A stretch of 5,713 nucleotides of DNA from Anaerolineales bacterium (GTDB lineage Bacteria; Chloroflexota; Anaerolineae; 4572-78; NAK82). A program made the translations under genes and the position numbers. Within the stretch, counting starts at the first letter, position 1, and the number at the start of each line of letters is the position of its first letter. The stretch is taken from positions 11,166 to 16,878 of the forward strand of contig JAHELX010000061.1 of NCBI GenBank assembly GCA_024643945.1. Direction: 5' to 3'. Of this stretch, positions 1 through 4,453 are shown piece after piece. A model generated the notes under the pieces. The model worked only from the letters and a program-made list of their open reading frames with translations. It was not told where the DNA came from and did no database searches.

Positions 1-39
1 CGGCTCTTTCGACCCCTGTGGGGCTTCTGCTATAGACAA

Positions 40-69
40 ATAGGGACGAACACATAGGTTCGCCCCTAT
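40..69 (-). terminator. Hairpin downstream of the RRM gene, weak terminator or REP-like repeat
   Basis: On the minus strand ATAGGGGCGAAC pairs with GTTCGTCCCTAT across a 6-nt loop: 12 bp, where the only non-Watson-Crick pair is a G.U wobble on this strand (it would be A.C on the plus strand). The following sequence TTTGTCTAT is only weakly T-rich. The GGGGCGAAC...GTTCG core resembles short dispersed hairpin repeats common in Chloroflexota and other bacteria, so this may be a REP-like copy that also ends the RRM transcript, about 65 nt after the stop codon. Confidence 0.5.
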
Positions 70-99
70 CGATGATTAACGAAGGATTCGGTTGTAGAC

Positions 100-124
100 C
101 CGAAGTACCTGGAAAGCACTTCGG
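100..124. repeat. Small inverted repeat just after the RRM stop
   Basis: CCGAAGT (100-106) and ACTTCGG (118-124) form a 7-bp stem with an 11-nt loop. No T-run follows on either strand. It may add to transcript-end structure for the RRM gene together with the hairpin at 40-69. Confidence 0.35.
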
Positions 125-133
125 ACGAAGTCT

Positions 134-487
134 TTATCTGTCGTATTCGCGCGGGCCCCGGCTTCGACCGCGGCCGCCACCGCCACCGCCACCGCCTCGG
201 GGGCCTCTGCCGCCGCCACCGCGCCGGTCGTCGCGCTGCCGAGGCGGGCGCGCTTCTGCTACGGTTATCTCGCGTCCGTCAAGCATCTGGCCGTTCAGAC
301 GGCTAATGGCCTCAGAAGCATTCTCCTCGGTCGTCATTTCGACGAAGGCAAATCCTCTGGGCCGGCCACTCATCCGATCGGTGACGACGTTCACCGATTC
401 CACCTCGCCCACCTCGGCGAAGAGCGTGTGCAACGCGTCCTCGGTGGTATCGTAACTCAAATTCCCTACGTACAACTTCTTGGCCAT
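134..487 (-). CDS. RRM RNA-binding protein with Gly/Arg-rich tail
   Basis: Small single-RRM protein, probably a cytoplasmic RNA chaperone of the cyanobacterial Rbp / eukaryotic GRP-like type. With the chosen start it has 117 residues. RNP2 is LYVGNL (5-10) and RNP1 is RGFAFVEM (44-51), both with the expected aromatic RNA-contacting residues; the fold ends near residue 80 (GREITVAEAR). Residues 88-111 are a low-complexity Gly/Arg tail resembling an RGG box, which usually adds non-specific RNA binding. The start ATG at 487 is preferred over an in-frame ATG at 508 because AGAGGAGG (500-493) lies 5 nt upstream and MAKKLYVGNL is the usual family beginning. It lies downstream of a cold-shock gene on the same strand, 133 nt away, so co-transcription is possible. 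The family identity is secure; the target RNAs are unknown. Confidence 0.95.
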   Translation of the reverse strand: MAKKLYVGNLSYDTTEDALHTLFAEVGEVESVNVVTDRMSGRPRGFAFVEMTTEENASEAISRLNGQMLDGREITVAEARPPRQRDDRRGGGGRGPRGGGGGGGGRGRSRGPREYDR

Positions 488-492
488 CTGGG

Positions 493-500
493 CCTCCTCT
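493..500 (-). promoter_or_regulatory. Ribosome binding site of the RRM gene
   Basis: AGAGGAGG on the minus strand, 5 nt before ATG 487. It decides the start, because the longer reading from 508 would place this site inside the coding sequence. Confidence 0.8.
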
Positions 501-510
501 TTAGGCAAAA

Positions 511-597
511 CAGCGTCCTGCTACCCCTCTTGTGCCTCCGAAACCCGTTCCTTCCACCTGGTTTTCGGATCAACATCTGGTGATACCCAGGACGCTG
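511..597 (-). promoter_or_regulatory. Long-range stem in the RRM gene leader
   Basis: The arms CAGCGTCCTG (minus 597-588) and CAGGACGCTG (minus 520-511) are perfectly complementary over 10 bp and enclose 67 nt. Inside, CCGAAA (minus 568-563) can pair with TTTCGG (minus 543-538), with a further imperfect CC/GG pairing. The 3' arm is followed by TTTTG at 510-506 and then, 5 nt later, by the RRM ribosome binding site. This could be a structured 5' leader, a thermosensor-like element, or an atypical terminator between the cold-shock gene and the RRM gene. The pairing is seen; the role is inferred. Confidence 0.5.
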
Positions 598-620
598 CCT
601 TTCACTTCTCTGGCTGTCTC

Positions 621-830
621 TTATAGACTGACGACGTCGGTCGCCTGCAGGCCCTTGGGGCCACGCTCGATGGTAAACTCGACGCGCTGGCCCTCTTCGA
701 GCGTACGGAATCCGGCGGTTTGGATGGCGCTGTAATGGACGAATACGTCCTCGCCATCCTCACGCGAGATGAATCCATAGCCCTTCGAGCCGCTGAACCA
801 CTTGACGGTGCCGGTTACACGTTCATTCAC
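621..830 (-). CDS. csp: Cold-shock-domain protein (CspA family)
   Basis: A 69-residue protein with one cold-shock domain, the usual length for the CspA family of single-stranded RNA/DNA-binding chaperones, which melt RNA secondary structure and can act as transcription antiterminators. RNP1 is KGYGFI (16-21) and RNP2 is VFVHY (29-33); the opening [15 protein letters not shown] and the final [10 protein letters not shown] are classic. The start is read as GTG 830, because the domain begins there and the upstream reading to 911 is composition unlike the family. AAGGAGG (849-843) lies 12 nt before it, a rather long spacing, so translation initiation may be weak or structure-dependent. It sits between tupC and the RRM gene on the same strand and has its own promoter about 160 nt upstream, with an intrinsic terminator in the leader. 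Confidence 0.96.
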   Translation of the reverse strand: MNERVTGTVKWFSGSKGYGFISREDGEDVFVHYSAIQTAGFRTLEEGQRVEFTIERGPKGLQATDVVSL

Positions 831-989
831 GGTCGGATGCTTCCTCCTTGTAGATTTATATCCCAAGCACGGATACGGTGCTAGGTCGGAGTCAGTTAGC
901 CGGCCGCGCACAAAAAAGGCCCAGGTCTTTGTAAGCCTGGGCGGTACTTACGATCGCGAACCGGGTCAGAAACTTACTTCGTCCTACAC
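831..989 (-). promoter_or_regulatory. Long 5' leader of the cold-shock gene
   Basis: From the predicted transcription start (about 989) to the GTG start there are about 159 nt, similar to the long leaders known for cspA-type mRNAs. It contains the terminator at 942-912, a small GCAC/GTGC hairpin and the AAGGAGG site at 849-843. Readthrough of the terminator would be needed for expression from this promoter. Confidence 0.55.
912..942 (-). terminator. Intrinsic terminator in the cold-shock gene leader
   Basis: On the minus strand GCCCAGG (942-936) pairs with CCTGGGC (925-919); a T.G pair extends the stem on the plus strand. It is followed by one C and six T (917-912), a textbook Rho-independent terminator. 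It can end tupC transcription, but it also lies only about 47 nt after the predicted start of the cold-shock transcript, so it may work as an attenuator. GTAAG (951-947) can pair with CTTAC (935-931), trapping the 5' terminator arm in its loop as a possible competing fold. Confidence 0.8.
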
Positions 990-995
990 TACAAA

Positions 996-1024
996 AGTAT
1001 AACATAGATTAGATTAAATGTCAA
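996..1024 (-). promoter_or_regulatory. Sigma-70-type promoter for the cold-shock leader
   Basis: TTGACA at 1024-1019 is a perfect -35 box, followed by a 17-nt AT-rich spacer and TATACT at 1001-996. The predicted start is near 989. This is among the best promoter-like sequences in the window, and it lies 19 bp after the tupC stop, pointing at the cold-shock gene. Confidence 0.85.
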
Positions 1025-1042
1025 ATCAAATAGCCCATTATT

Positions 1043-1777
1043 TCAATACACCATGTCCCCGCGTACAAAAGCTGCCGTGCGCGCATCCGAGGGGGCCTCA
1101 AAGAAAGTATGAGTGTCGGCGATTTCCACGATGCGGCCCTCCAGCATCAAGGCCACGCGCTGCGCCAGCCGTCGCGCCTGGAAGACGTTGTGCGTGACCA
1201 GCACCACAGTCGTTCCCCGCTCCCGGTTCACGTGGGTGATGATCTGTTCGATGAGATTCACGTTGTAGGGGTCCAGGTTGGCCGTCGGTTCGTCGAGAAG
1301 CAGCACCTGGGGCTCAATGATCAGCGCCCGGGCCAGCGCCACCCGCTGTGCTTCTCCGCCCGACAGGGTGCGGGCGGCAGCCCTACTCAGCTCGGCCAGT
1401 CCCACCATCTCCAGTGCCGATTGCACCTGGCTTCCCGCGCCGCGCCGGCCTCGCAGGCGCAGGCCGTAGGCTACATTAGCTGCCACCGACCGGTTGAGCA
1501 GGGCCGGCCGCTGGAACACAGTCGTTACCTGGCGGCGCACGTCCAGGGAAGGCACCCCAGCCCCGTTGTTCGAAAAATGCCGGTACCGAAGCTGCCCGGA
1601 CGTGGGAGGTTCAAGGAAATTCAACAGGCGCAGCAAGGTACTTTTGCCGGCGCCGCTGGGCCCGACGATGGCCATGATTTCCCCAGCACGAATGTCGAGG
1701 CGATCGATCATCACCACCGTCCGACCTTCGTAAGCTCGAGAAACGTTTTTCAGCCGATACACAATGTCCTCAGTCAT
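1043..1777 (-). CDS. tupC: Tungstate ABC transporter ATPase
   Basis: Cytoplasmic ATP-hydrolysing subunit of a TupABC-type tungstate importer, 244 residues. Visible motifs: Walker A GPSGAGKST (39-47), Q-loop glutamine 89, signature LSGGE (138-142), Walker B VLLLDEP (158-164), D-loop ANLD (166-169) and switch histidine 196 in LVTHN. It has no C-terminal TOBE-like domain, which suits TupC rather than ModC/WtpC. The start is taken at ATG 1777: the 25-residue in-frame extension to 1852 is translated from a repeat hairpin, so it is not credible. The ribosome binding site is weak (AGGGGA about 10 nt upstream). It is separated from tupB by about 276 bp of repeats, so it may be read through from tupB or have its own promoter. 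Specificity for tungstate rests mainly on the neighbouring tupA. Confidence 0.93.
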   Translation of the reverse strand: MTEDIVYRLKNVSRAYEGRTVVMIDRLDIRAGEIMAIVGPSGAGKSTLLRLLNFLEPPTSGQLRYRHFSNNGAGVPSLDVRRQVTTVFQRPALLNRSVAANVAYGLRLRGRRGAGSQVQSALEMVGLAELSRAAARTLSGGEAQRVALARALIIEPQVLLLDEPTANLDPYNVNLIEQIITHVNRERGTTVVLVTHNVFQARRLAQRVALMLEGRIVEIADTHTFFEAPSDARTAAFVRGDMVY

Positions 1778-1795
1778 GGCTTGCCTGTCCCCTAT

Positions 1796-1846
1796 GTAAT
1801 TAGCAGGATTATTCACACCTTTCGCAAAGGTAGCTGAATAGTTACC
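1796..1846. repeat. ~50-bp hairpin repeat, copy 1 (upstream of tupC)
   Basis: Begins GTAATTAGCAGGATTATTCA and ends AGTTACC. It contains a small hairpin CCTTT-CGC-AAAGG and outer complementary pieces (GTAA/TTAC, TTATTCA/TGAATAG). It is a direct repeat of 2009-2058 (same orientation) and lies just upstream of the tupC start. Confidence 0.85.
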
Positions 1847-1875
1847 CCGCAAGATTTGCGTTATGCGCGAGAATT

Positions 1876-1897
1876 ATACCTGCCCAAGTGCAGGTAT
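1876..1897. promoter_or_regulatory. Dyad upstream of tupC, possible operator
   Basis: ATACCTG (1876-1882) and CAGGTAT (1891-1897) are perfect inverted 7-mers with an 8-bp spacer. On the minus strand TATAAT boxes fall on both edges (1878-1873 and 1901-1896), so a protein bound here would cover a potential -10 element for tupC. No convincing -35 box is present for either. It could be a repressor operator or merely a small hairpin; the binding protein is unknown. Confidence 0.4.
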
Positions 1898-1902
1898 TAT
1901 AT

Positions 1903-1978
1903 GACTCGCGGACAGAAGGAAACACGGGCTTGAATTCCTTTATATTATTTTGTCCGTGTTCTTTTCCGTCCGTGAGTC
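1903..1978. repeat. 76-bp imperfect inverted repeat between tupB and tupC
   Basis: The arms 1903-1927 and 1954-1978 match as reverse complements at 20 of 25 positions around a 26-nt AT-rich loop. In plus-strand RNA three of the five mismatches are G.U wobbles. It fills most of the space between the two ~50-bp repeats and could be a small MITE-like insertion or an RNA hairpin affecting tupB-tupC readthrough. No T-run follows either arm. Confidence 0.7.
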
Positions 1979-2008
1979 GAAAATCCGGTTGCGGCTTGGG
2001 CGCCTTAC

Positions 2009-2058
2009 GTAATTAGCAGGATTATTCAGCCCTTCGCAAGGGTAGCCGAGCAGTTACC
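2009..2058. repeat. ~50-bp hairpin repeat, copy 2 (overlaps the tupB stop)
   Basis: Same orientation and same ends as copy 1. The inner hairpin is CCCTT-CGC-AAGGG, so the base changes relative to copy 1 keep the stem paired. The tupB stop codon TAA (2056-2054) lies inside its GGTAAC end, so the repeat was inserted at or shaped the 3' end of tupB. Confidence 0.85.
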
Positions 2059-2755
2059 GTCTGAGAAGATCTTGCCCCTGCAAGCGGAGCATCGCCAGGT
2101 TGGCCATGAACGAAAGGCTGAGCAGCACCATGCCCAGCGCCATGGCCAGGTCGAAATTGCCCTTGCGTGTTTCCAGCACGATGGCGGTCGTCAAGACCCG
2201 TGTCTTACTTTCAATGTTGCCGCCCACCAGCATCACCGCCCCCACCTCGGAGATGATGCTCCCAAACCCGGCGATGACCGATACCACCACGCCGATGCGC
2301 GCTTCGGCCAGGATCGCCAGCGTGGTTTGCCATTCCGTAGCACCCAGCGACTGCACCTGCTGGCGCAGATTGGGATCCACGCCCATCACGGCTGCCATGG
2401 TGAAGCCCGCCACCAACGGGAAAGAAATAATGGTTTGGGCCACTACCATCGCCTTGGGCGTGAAAAGCCATCCCAAAGAGCCGGCCGGCCCGCTGCGCGA
2501 TAACATCAGGTACACAAACAGCCCCACCACCACCGGGGGGAAACCCATCCCGGTGTAAAGTAAGGCCATGACCAGCCGCCGCCCGCTAAAGCGTTTCAGT
2601 CCCAGCCACGCTCCTACCGGGATGCCTACCAGCGTGCTGAAAAACAGGGCGATGCCTGTCACCCACAAAGAGAGGGCGATTACCTCAAATAGCGCCGGAT
2701 CACCGGCGACGATGAGTTGAACTGCCTGGATGAAACCGGCTATCAGATCGCGCAT
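2054..2755 (-). CDS. tupB: Tungstate ABC transporter permease
   Basis: Inner-membrane channel subunit of the TupABC importer, 233 residues from ATG 2755. Hydrophobic segments lie at about 24-46, 61-84, 101-123, 151-180 and 203-223, fitting the five-helix core of this family. The cytoplasmic coupling (EAA-type) loop is seen at about 136-158, with SLGATEW followed by EARIGVVVSVIAGFG, the surface that docks on TupC. The segment ISEVGAVMLVGGNIE is characteristic of TupB-like permeases. ATG 2755 is preferred because GAGG (2764-2761) lies 5 nt before it; an in-frame GTG at 2761 overlaps that site and is the alternative. The stop codon falls in a hairpin repeat. It stands about 570 bp from tupA, unusually far for this operon, so expression may depend on readthrough or an internal promoter. 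Confidence 0.93.
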   Translation of the reverse strand: MRDLIAGFIQAVQLIVAGDPALFEVIALSLWVTGIALFFSTLVGIPVGAWLGLKRFSGRRLVMALLYTGMGFPPVVVGLFVYLMLSRSGPAGSLGWLFTPKAMVVAQTIISFPLVAGFTMAAVMGVDPNLRQQVQSLGATEWQTTLAILAEARIGVVVSVIAGFGSIISEVGAVMLVGGNIESKTRVLTTAIVLETRKGNFDLAMALGMVLLSLSFMANLAMLRLQGQDLLRR

Positions 2756-2771
2756 ACGCACCTCGAGGTTG

Positions 2772-2788
2772 TAGACCTGACAGGTCTA
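2772..2788. repeat. Perfect palindrome before tupB
   Basis: TAGACCTG and CAGGTCTA flank a single A: 8-bp arms around one central base. It lies about 16 bp upstream of the tupB start, directly between the MITE-like element and the ribosome binding site. Sequences of the form AGACCTGACAGGTCT recur as intergenic repeats in many bacteria; an operator role is possible but unsupported. Confidence 0.5.
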
Positions 2789-2793
2789 GGGTC

Positions 2794-3013
2794 CATTTCA
2801 GTTTTGGGGGAAGACCTAACCCCCGACCCCTTCCCCCCTTTGCAGGGACAGGCTACCAGGGAAGGGGGGATTTGCTCCCCTCCCCGCATCGGGGAGGGGC
2901 TGGGGGAGGGGTCTGCTCCCCTCCCCGCGTCGGGGAGGGGCTGGGGGAGAGGTCTGCTCCCCTCTCCGCGTCGGGGAGGGGCTGGGGGAGGGGTTTGCTC
3001 CCAAACTGAAATG
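2794..3013 (+). mobile_element. MITE-like element A (between tupA and tupB)
   Basis: A 220-bp non-coding element with imperfect terminal inverted repeats: CATTTCAGTTTTGGGGG at the left, and at the right the reverse complement of CATTTCAGTTTGGGAG. Inside are a core of about 70 bp (2806-2874, with CTTTGCAGGGACAGGCTACC) and three tandem 41-bp hairpin units. A second, inverted copy lies at 4683-4860, shorter by one unit. No transposase is present, so any movement would be in trans. No clear target duplication is visible. Reading frames across it (for example repeated SPSP/RRGE peptides) are translation artefacts of the repeat. Confidence 0.8.
2875..2997 (+). repeat. Three tandem 41-bp hairpin units (element A)
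   Basis: Units at 2875-2915, 2916-2956 and 2957-2997. Each opens with a self-complementary head CCCCTCCCCG-3nt-CGGGGAGGGG (loop CAT in unit 1, CGT in units 2 and 3; one C-to-T change in unit 3), followed by a CTGGGGGAGRGGTYTG tail. They are contiguous, with no spacers, so this is not a CRISPR array. Confidence 0.9.
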
Positions 3014-3033
3014 CTCACCAGATCTGGATCCGC

Positions 3034-3062
3034 TTGACTGCTCCGGCAAATACACGTATAAT
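3034..3062 (+). promoter_or_regulatory. Plus-strand promoter pointing into the tupA-tupB gap
   Basis: TTGACT (3034-3039), 17-nt spacer, TATAAT (3057-3062): near-consensus sigma-70 boxes, predicted start near 3069. It faces away from tupB and toward the 3' end of tupA, so its product would be a non-coding RNA from the folded block and, if not stopped, antisense RNA to tupA. The -10 box lies in the loop of an inverted repeat (3045-3079). Confidence 0.65.
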
Positions 3063-3085
3063 GATTTTGGGTATTTGCCCAAAAT
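3045..3085. repeat. Two overlapping, mutually exclusive hairpins
   Basis: GGCAAATAC (3045-3053) pairs with GTATTTGCC (3071-3079), while ATTTTGGG (3064-3071) pairs with CCCAAAAT (3078-3085). The second arm of the first and the whole of the second overlap, so only one can form at a time. The first stem encloses the plus-strand -10 box. Confidence 0.6.
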
Positions 3086-3090
3086 AGCGT

Positions 3091-3225
3091 AAAAAGCGGC
3101 GTGGCGTCCTGCCCAAACCTGGACAGGACGCCAGCAGCCGGCTTCTCCCGGGGACGCTGAGCCTGGGTGAGACAGGCGTCCCCGGGGGCTCCCGGGCGGG
3201 CGAAGTGAAACATCTTCGCCTGCCC
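3091..3225 (-). ncRNA. Putative structured RNA between tupA and tupB
   Basis: A GC-rich block with three hairpins, read on the minus strand: GGGCAGGCGAAG/CTTCGCCCGCCC (3225-3191 region, one A.C mismatch), CCCGGGGACGC/GCGTCCCCGGG (about 3187-3146, 11 bp, with an inner CUG/CAG stem), and GGCGTCCTGTCC/GGGCAGGACGCC (3132-3103, 12 bp with one U.G). Five T follow at 3095-3091, after a short GC-rich gap, so the last hairpin is terminator-like. A TATAAT box lies just upstream at 3233-3228. This fits a small RNA of about 130 nt or a terminated leader for tupBC. The first hairpin pairs slightly better on the plus strand, which also has a promoter, so the strand is uncertain. I do not recognise a known RNA family. 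Confidence 0.45.
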
Positions 3226-3227
3226 CT

Positions 3228-3256
3228 ATTATACACACATTTCGGCTCGCGTTAAA
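3228..3256 (-). promoter_or_regulatory. Minus-strand promoter-like sequence after tupA
   Basis: A perfect TATAAT -10 box (3233-3228) with a weak -35 (TTTAAC at 3256-3251 with 17-nt spacing, or TTAACG with 16). The predicted start is near 3221, at the edge of the folded block. It could start a separate tupBC transcript or a small RNA. Confidence 0.5.
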
Positions 3257-3275
3257 CTAAAAGATTTAATGCCAA

Positions 3276-3306
3276 CCGGCTGCGGAAAACTCCCGAGTGC
3301 AGCCGG
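3276..3306 (-). terminator. Stem-loop just after tupA, weak terminator candidate
   Basis: CCGGCTGC and GCAGCCGG form a perfect 8-bp stem with a 15-nt loop, about 25 nt after the tupA stop; CCAACC (3272-3277) and GGTTGG (3324-3329) offer an alternative outer pairing. The sequence after it on the minus strand (ATTAAATCTTTTAG) is only loosely T-rich, so termination may be partial. Confidence 0.4.
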
Positions 3307-3331
3307 AGAGCGCTCAGGGCGCGGGTTGGTG

Positions 3332-4453
3332 TCAACCGCTCTGGTTGGCCGCGCGCCACGCCTCCGAATCCGGGGTGAAGAGGGGCTGCCCGAATTCGGC
3401 CATGCCAAAGCGCCCGATGAGTTTTTGTGTCTCGATCGAGGTGATCCACTGGATGAACTGCATGGCCAGGTCGTAATTCACGTTGGGATGCTGATCCGGG
3501 TTGACCGCGATCACCCCGTACGGATTGAAAAGGATGGGGTCACCTTCGACCAGGATCTCCAGGTCGGTGCCCTCCAGGGTACGCGCCAGGTAGGTAGCGC
3601 GGTCGCTGAGAGTGTAGGCCAGTTGCTCATTGGCCATGGTGAGTACGGCGCCCATTCCCTGTCCGGCTGAGATGTACCAATCCCCCTGCGGTTCCACGCC
3701 CGCCTTGGCCCAAATCGCTTTCTCTTTGGTGTGGGTGCCGGAGTCGTCGCCGCGCGAAACAAAGGGGCTGCCGGTCTCAGCCAGCCGGGCGAAGGCAGCG
3801 GCTGCATCCGTCATCCCCCGGATACCGGCCGGGTCGTCGGGCGGGCCAACGATGACGAAGTCGTTATACATCACGTCCTGGCGATTGACACCATCCCCGT
3901 CGGCCACGAAGGCATCCTCCCTGGAGCGGGCGTGGACTAACACCACATCGGCGTCGCCGTTCTTGCCCAGTTCCAGTGCCTGCCCGGTACCGACGGCGAT
4001 GACCTCAACGCCGGCGTTGCATTTCGCCTCGAAATCGGGCAGAATGTACTTCAAAAGGCCAGAGTCGTCGGTGCTGGTGGTGGTGGCCAATAGCAAACGT
4101 CCCGGTGGCTCCGAAGCCACTGACTGTTGGGGTGCCAGGTTATCGAGGATGGCCTGGGCTTGATCTGCCGGCGGGACGCACAGTTGCCAGCCTATCTCAA
4201 TCAGGTCATCATTCTGGATGAAGGCGTAGCTCGAGTCGGTGGCGTGCAGGCGGTTGGTTGCCTCGCGGATGGCCGGGTAGGCGAGAGGATTGCCGTAATA
4301 CTTATCGGCCAGCTTGCTCAGCCAGTCATCCTTGAGGACAACCGGCTCTTCCTCGCAAGTCAGCGCTTGCGACGCCGGGGCTGCCATGGCTATAGCCGGC
4401 AACGTGAGCACTAGCATGGCGGCGACAAGCACGAGAGGGATCCATTTTTTCAT
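3332..4453 (-). CDS. tupA: Tungstate-binding protein with LysM-like N-terminal domain
   Basis: Extracytoplasmic solute-binding subunit of the TupABC importer, 373 residues against roughly 270-290 for ordinary TupA. Residues 1-25 form a Sec signal peptide (MKKW, a long hydrophobic core, AMA-A cleavage site). Residues about 38-94 resemble a LysM domain (DDWLSKLADKYYGNP, then NDDLIEIGWQLCVPP); Cys33 and Cys92 bracket it and could form a disulfide. The TupA-type binding domain follows from about 120: TTTSTDDSGLL (124-134), the oxyanion-site signature of TupA; GTGQALELGKNGDADVVLVH (155-174); SRGDDSGTHTKE (233-244); NPYGVIAVNP (310-319). The start is set by AGGAGG (4466-4461) with 7-nt spacing. These motifs favour tungstate over molybdate or phosphate. 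It has a structured leader and lies between two inverted MITE-like elements. Confidence 0.93.
   Translation of the reverse strand: MKKWIPLVLVAAMLVLTLPAIAMAAPASQALTCEEEPVVLKDDWLSKLADKYYGNPLAYPAIREATNRLHATDSSYAFIQNDDLIEIGWQLCVPPADQAQAILDNLAPQQSVASEPPGRLLLATTTSTDDSGLLKYILPDFEAKCNAGVEVIAVGTGQALELGKNGDADVVLVHARSREDAFVADGDGVNRQDVMYNDFVIVGPPDDPAGIRGMTDAAAAFARLAETGSPFVSRGDDSGTHTKEKAIWAKAGVEPQGDWYISAGQGMGAVLTMANEQLAYTLSDRATYLARTLEGTDLEILVEGDPILFNPYGVIAVNPDQHPNVNYDLAMQFIQWITSIETQKLIGRFGMAEFGQPLFTPDSEAWRAANQSG

Larger units (their letters stand above)
2756..3331. other. Gene-free tupA-tupB interval
   Basis: No credible gene. From left to right it holds the tupB ribosome binding site, the palindrome at 2772-2788, MITE-like element A, a plus-strand promoter with overlapping hairpins, the folded GC-rich block, a minus-strand promoter and the stem-loop after tupA. 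Open frames here read through repeats and have Pro/Arg/Gly-rich translations. Confidence 0.8.

Noticed and set aside
831..911. N-terminal extension of the cold-shock protein by 27 residues
   Set aside because: It would run through the AAGGAGG site and has no similarity to the family; typical Csp length is reached from GTG 830.
1109..1837. A 242-residue plus-strand frame opposite tupC
   Set aside because: It is the antisense shadow of a gene with complete ABC ATPase motifs; its His/Gln-rich translation shows no domain.
1778..1852. N-terminal extension of TupC by 25 residues
   Set aside because: The extension is translated from the ~50-bp repeat hairpin, which also occurs non-coding at the end of tupB; MTEDIVYRLKNVSR is a normal ABC ATPase beginning.
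2875..2997. CRISPR array
   Set aside because: The 41-bp units are contiguous with no unique spacers and no cas genes are nearby; they are tandem repeats of a MITE-like element.
3085..3225. tRNA, 6S RNA, tmRNA, SRP RNA or RNase P RNA
   Set aside because: None of their signature sequences (for example GGTCCGGAAGGAAGC of SRP RNA) or overall folds is visible in the block.
3185..3230. Moco riboswitch in the tupA-tupB gap, suggested by a GGGCGAAG...CTTCGCC hairpin
   Set aside because: GCGAAG/CTTCGC arms resemble one stem of the E. coli moaA leader, but the other conserved parts of that motif could not be found on either strand by eye. An Infernal scan would settle it.
2717..3238. Open frames on both strands across element A (up to 156 residues, Pro/Arg/Gly-rich)
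   Set aside because: They read through the tandem 41-bp hairpins and terminal repeats; the same peptides appear from element B. No ribosome binding site or protein-like composition.
3630..4163. A 177-residue plus-strand frame opposite tupA
   Set aside because: Antisense of the TupA binding domain with Ser/Pro/Ala-rich artefact composition.
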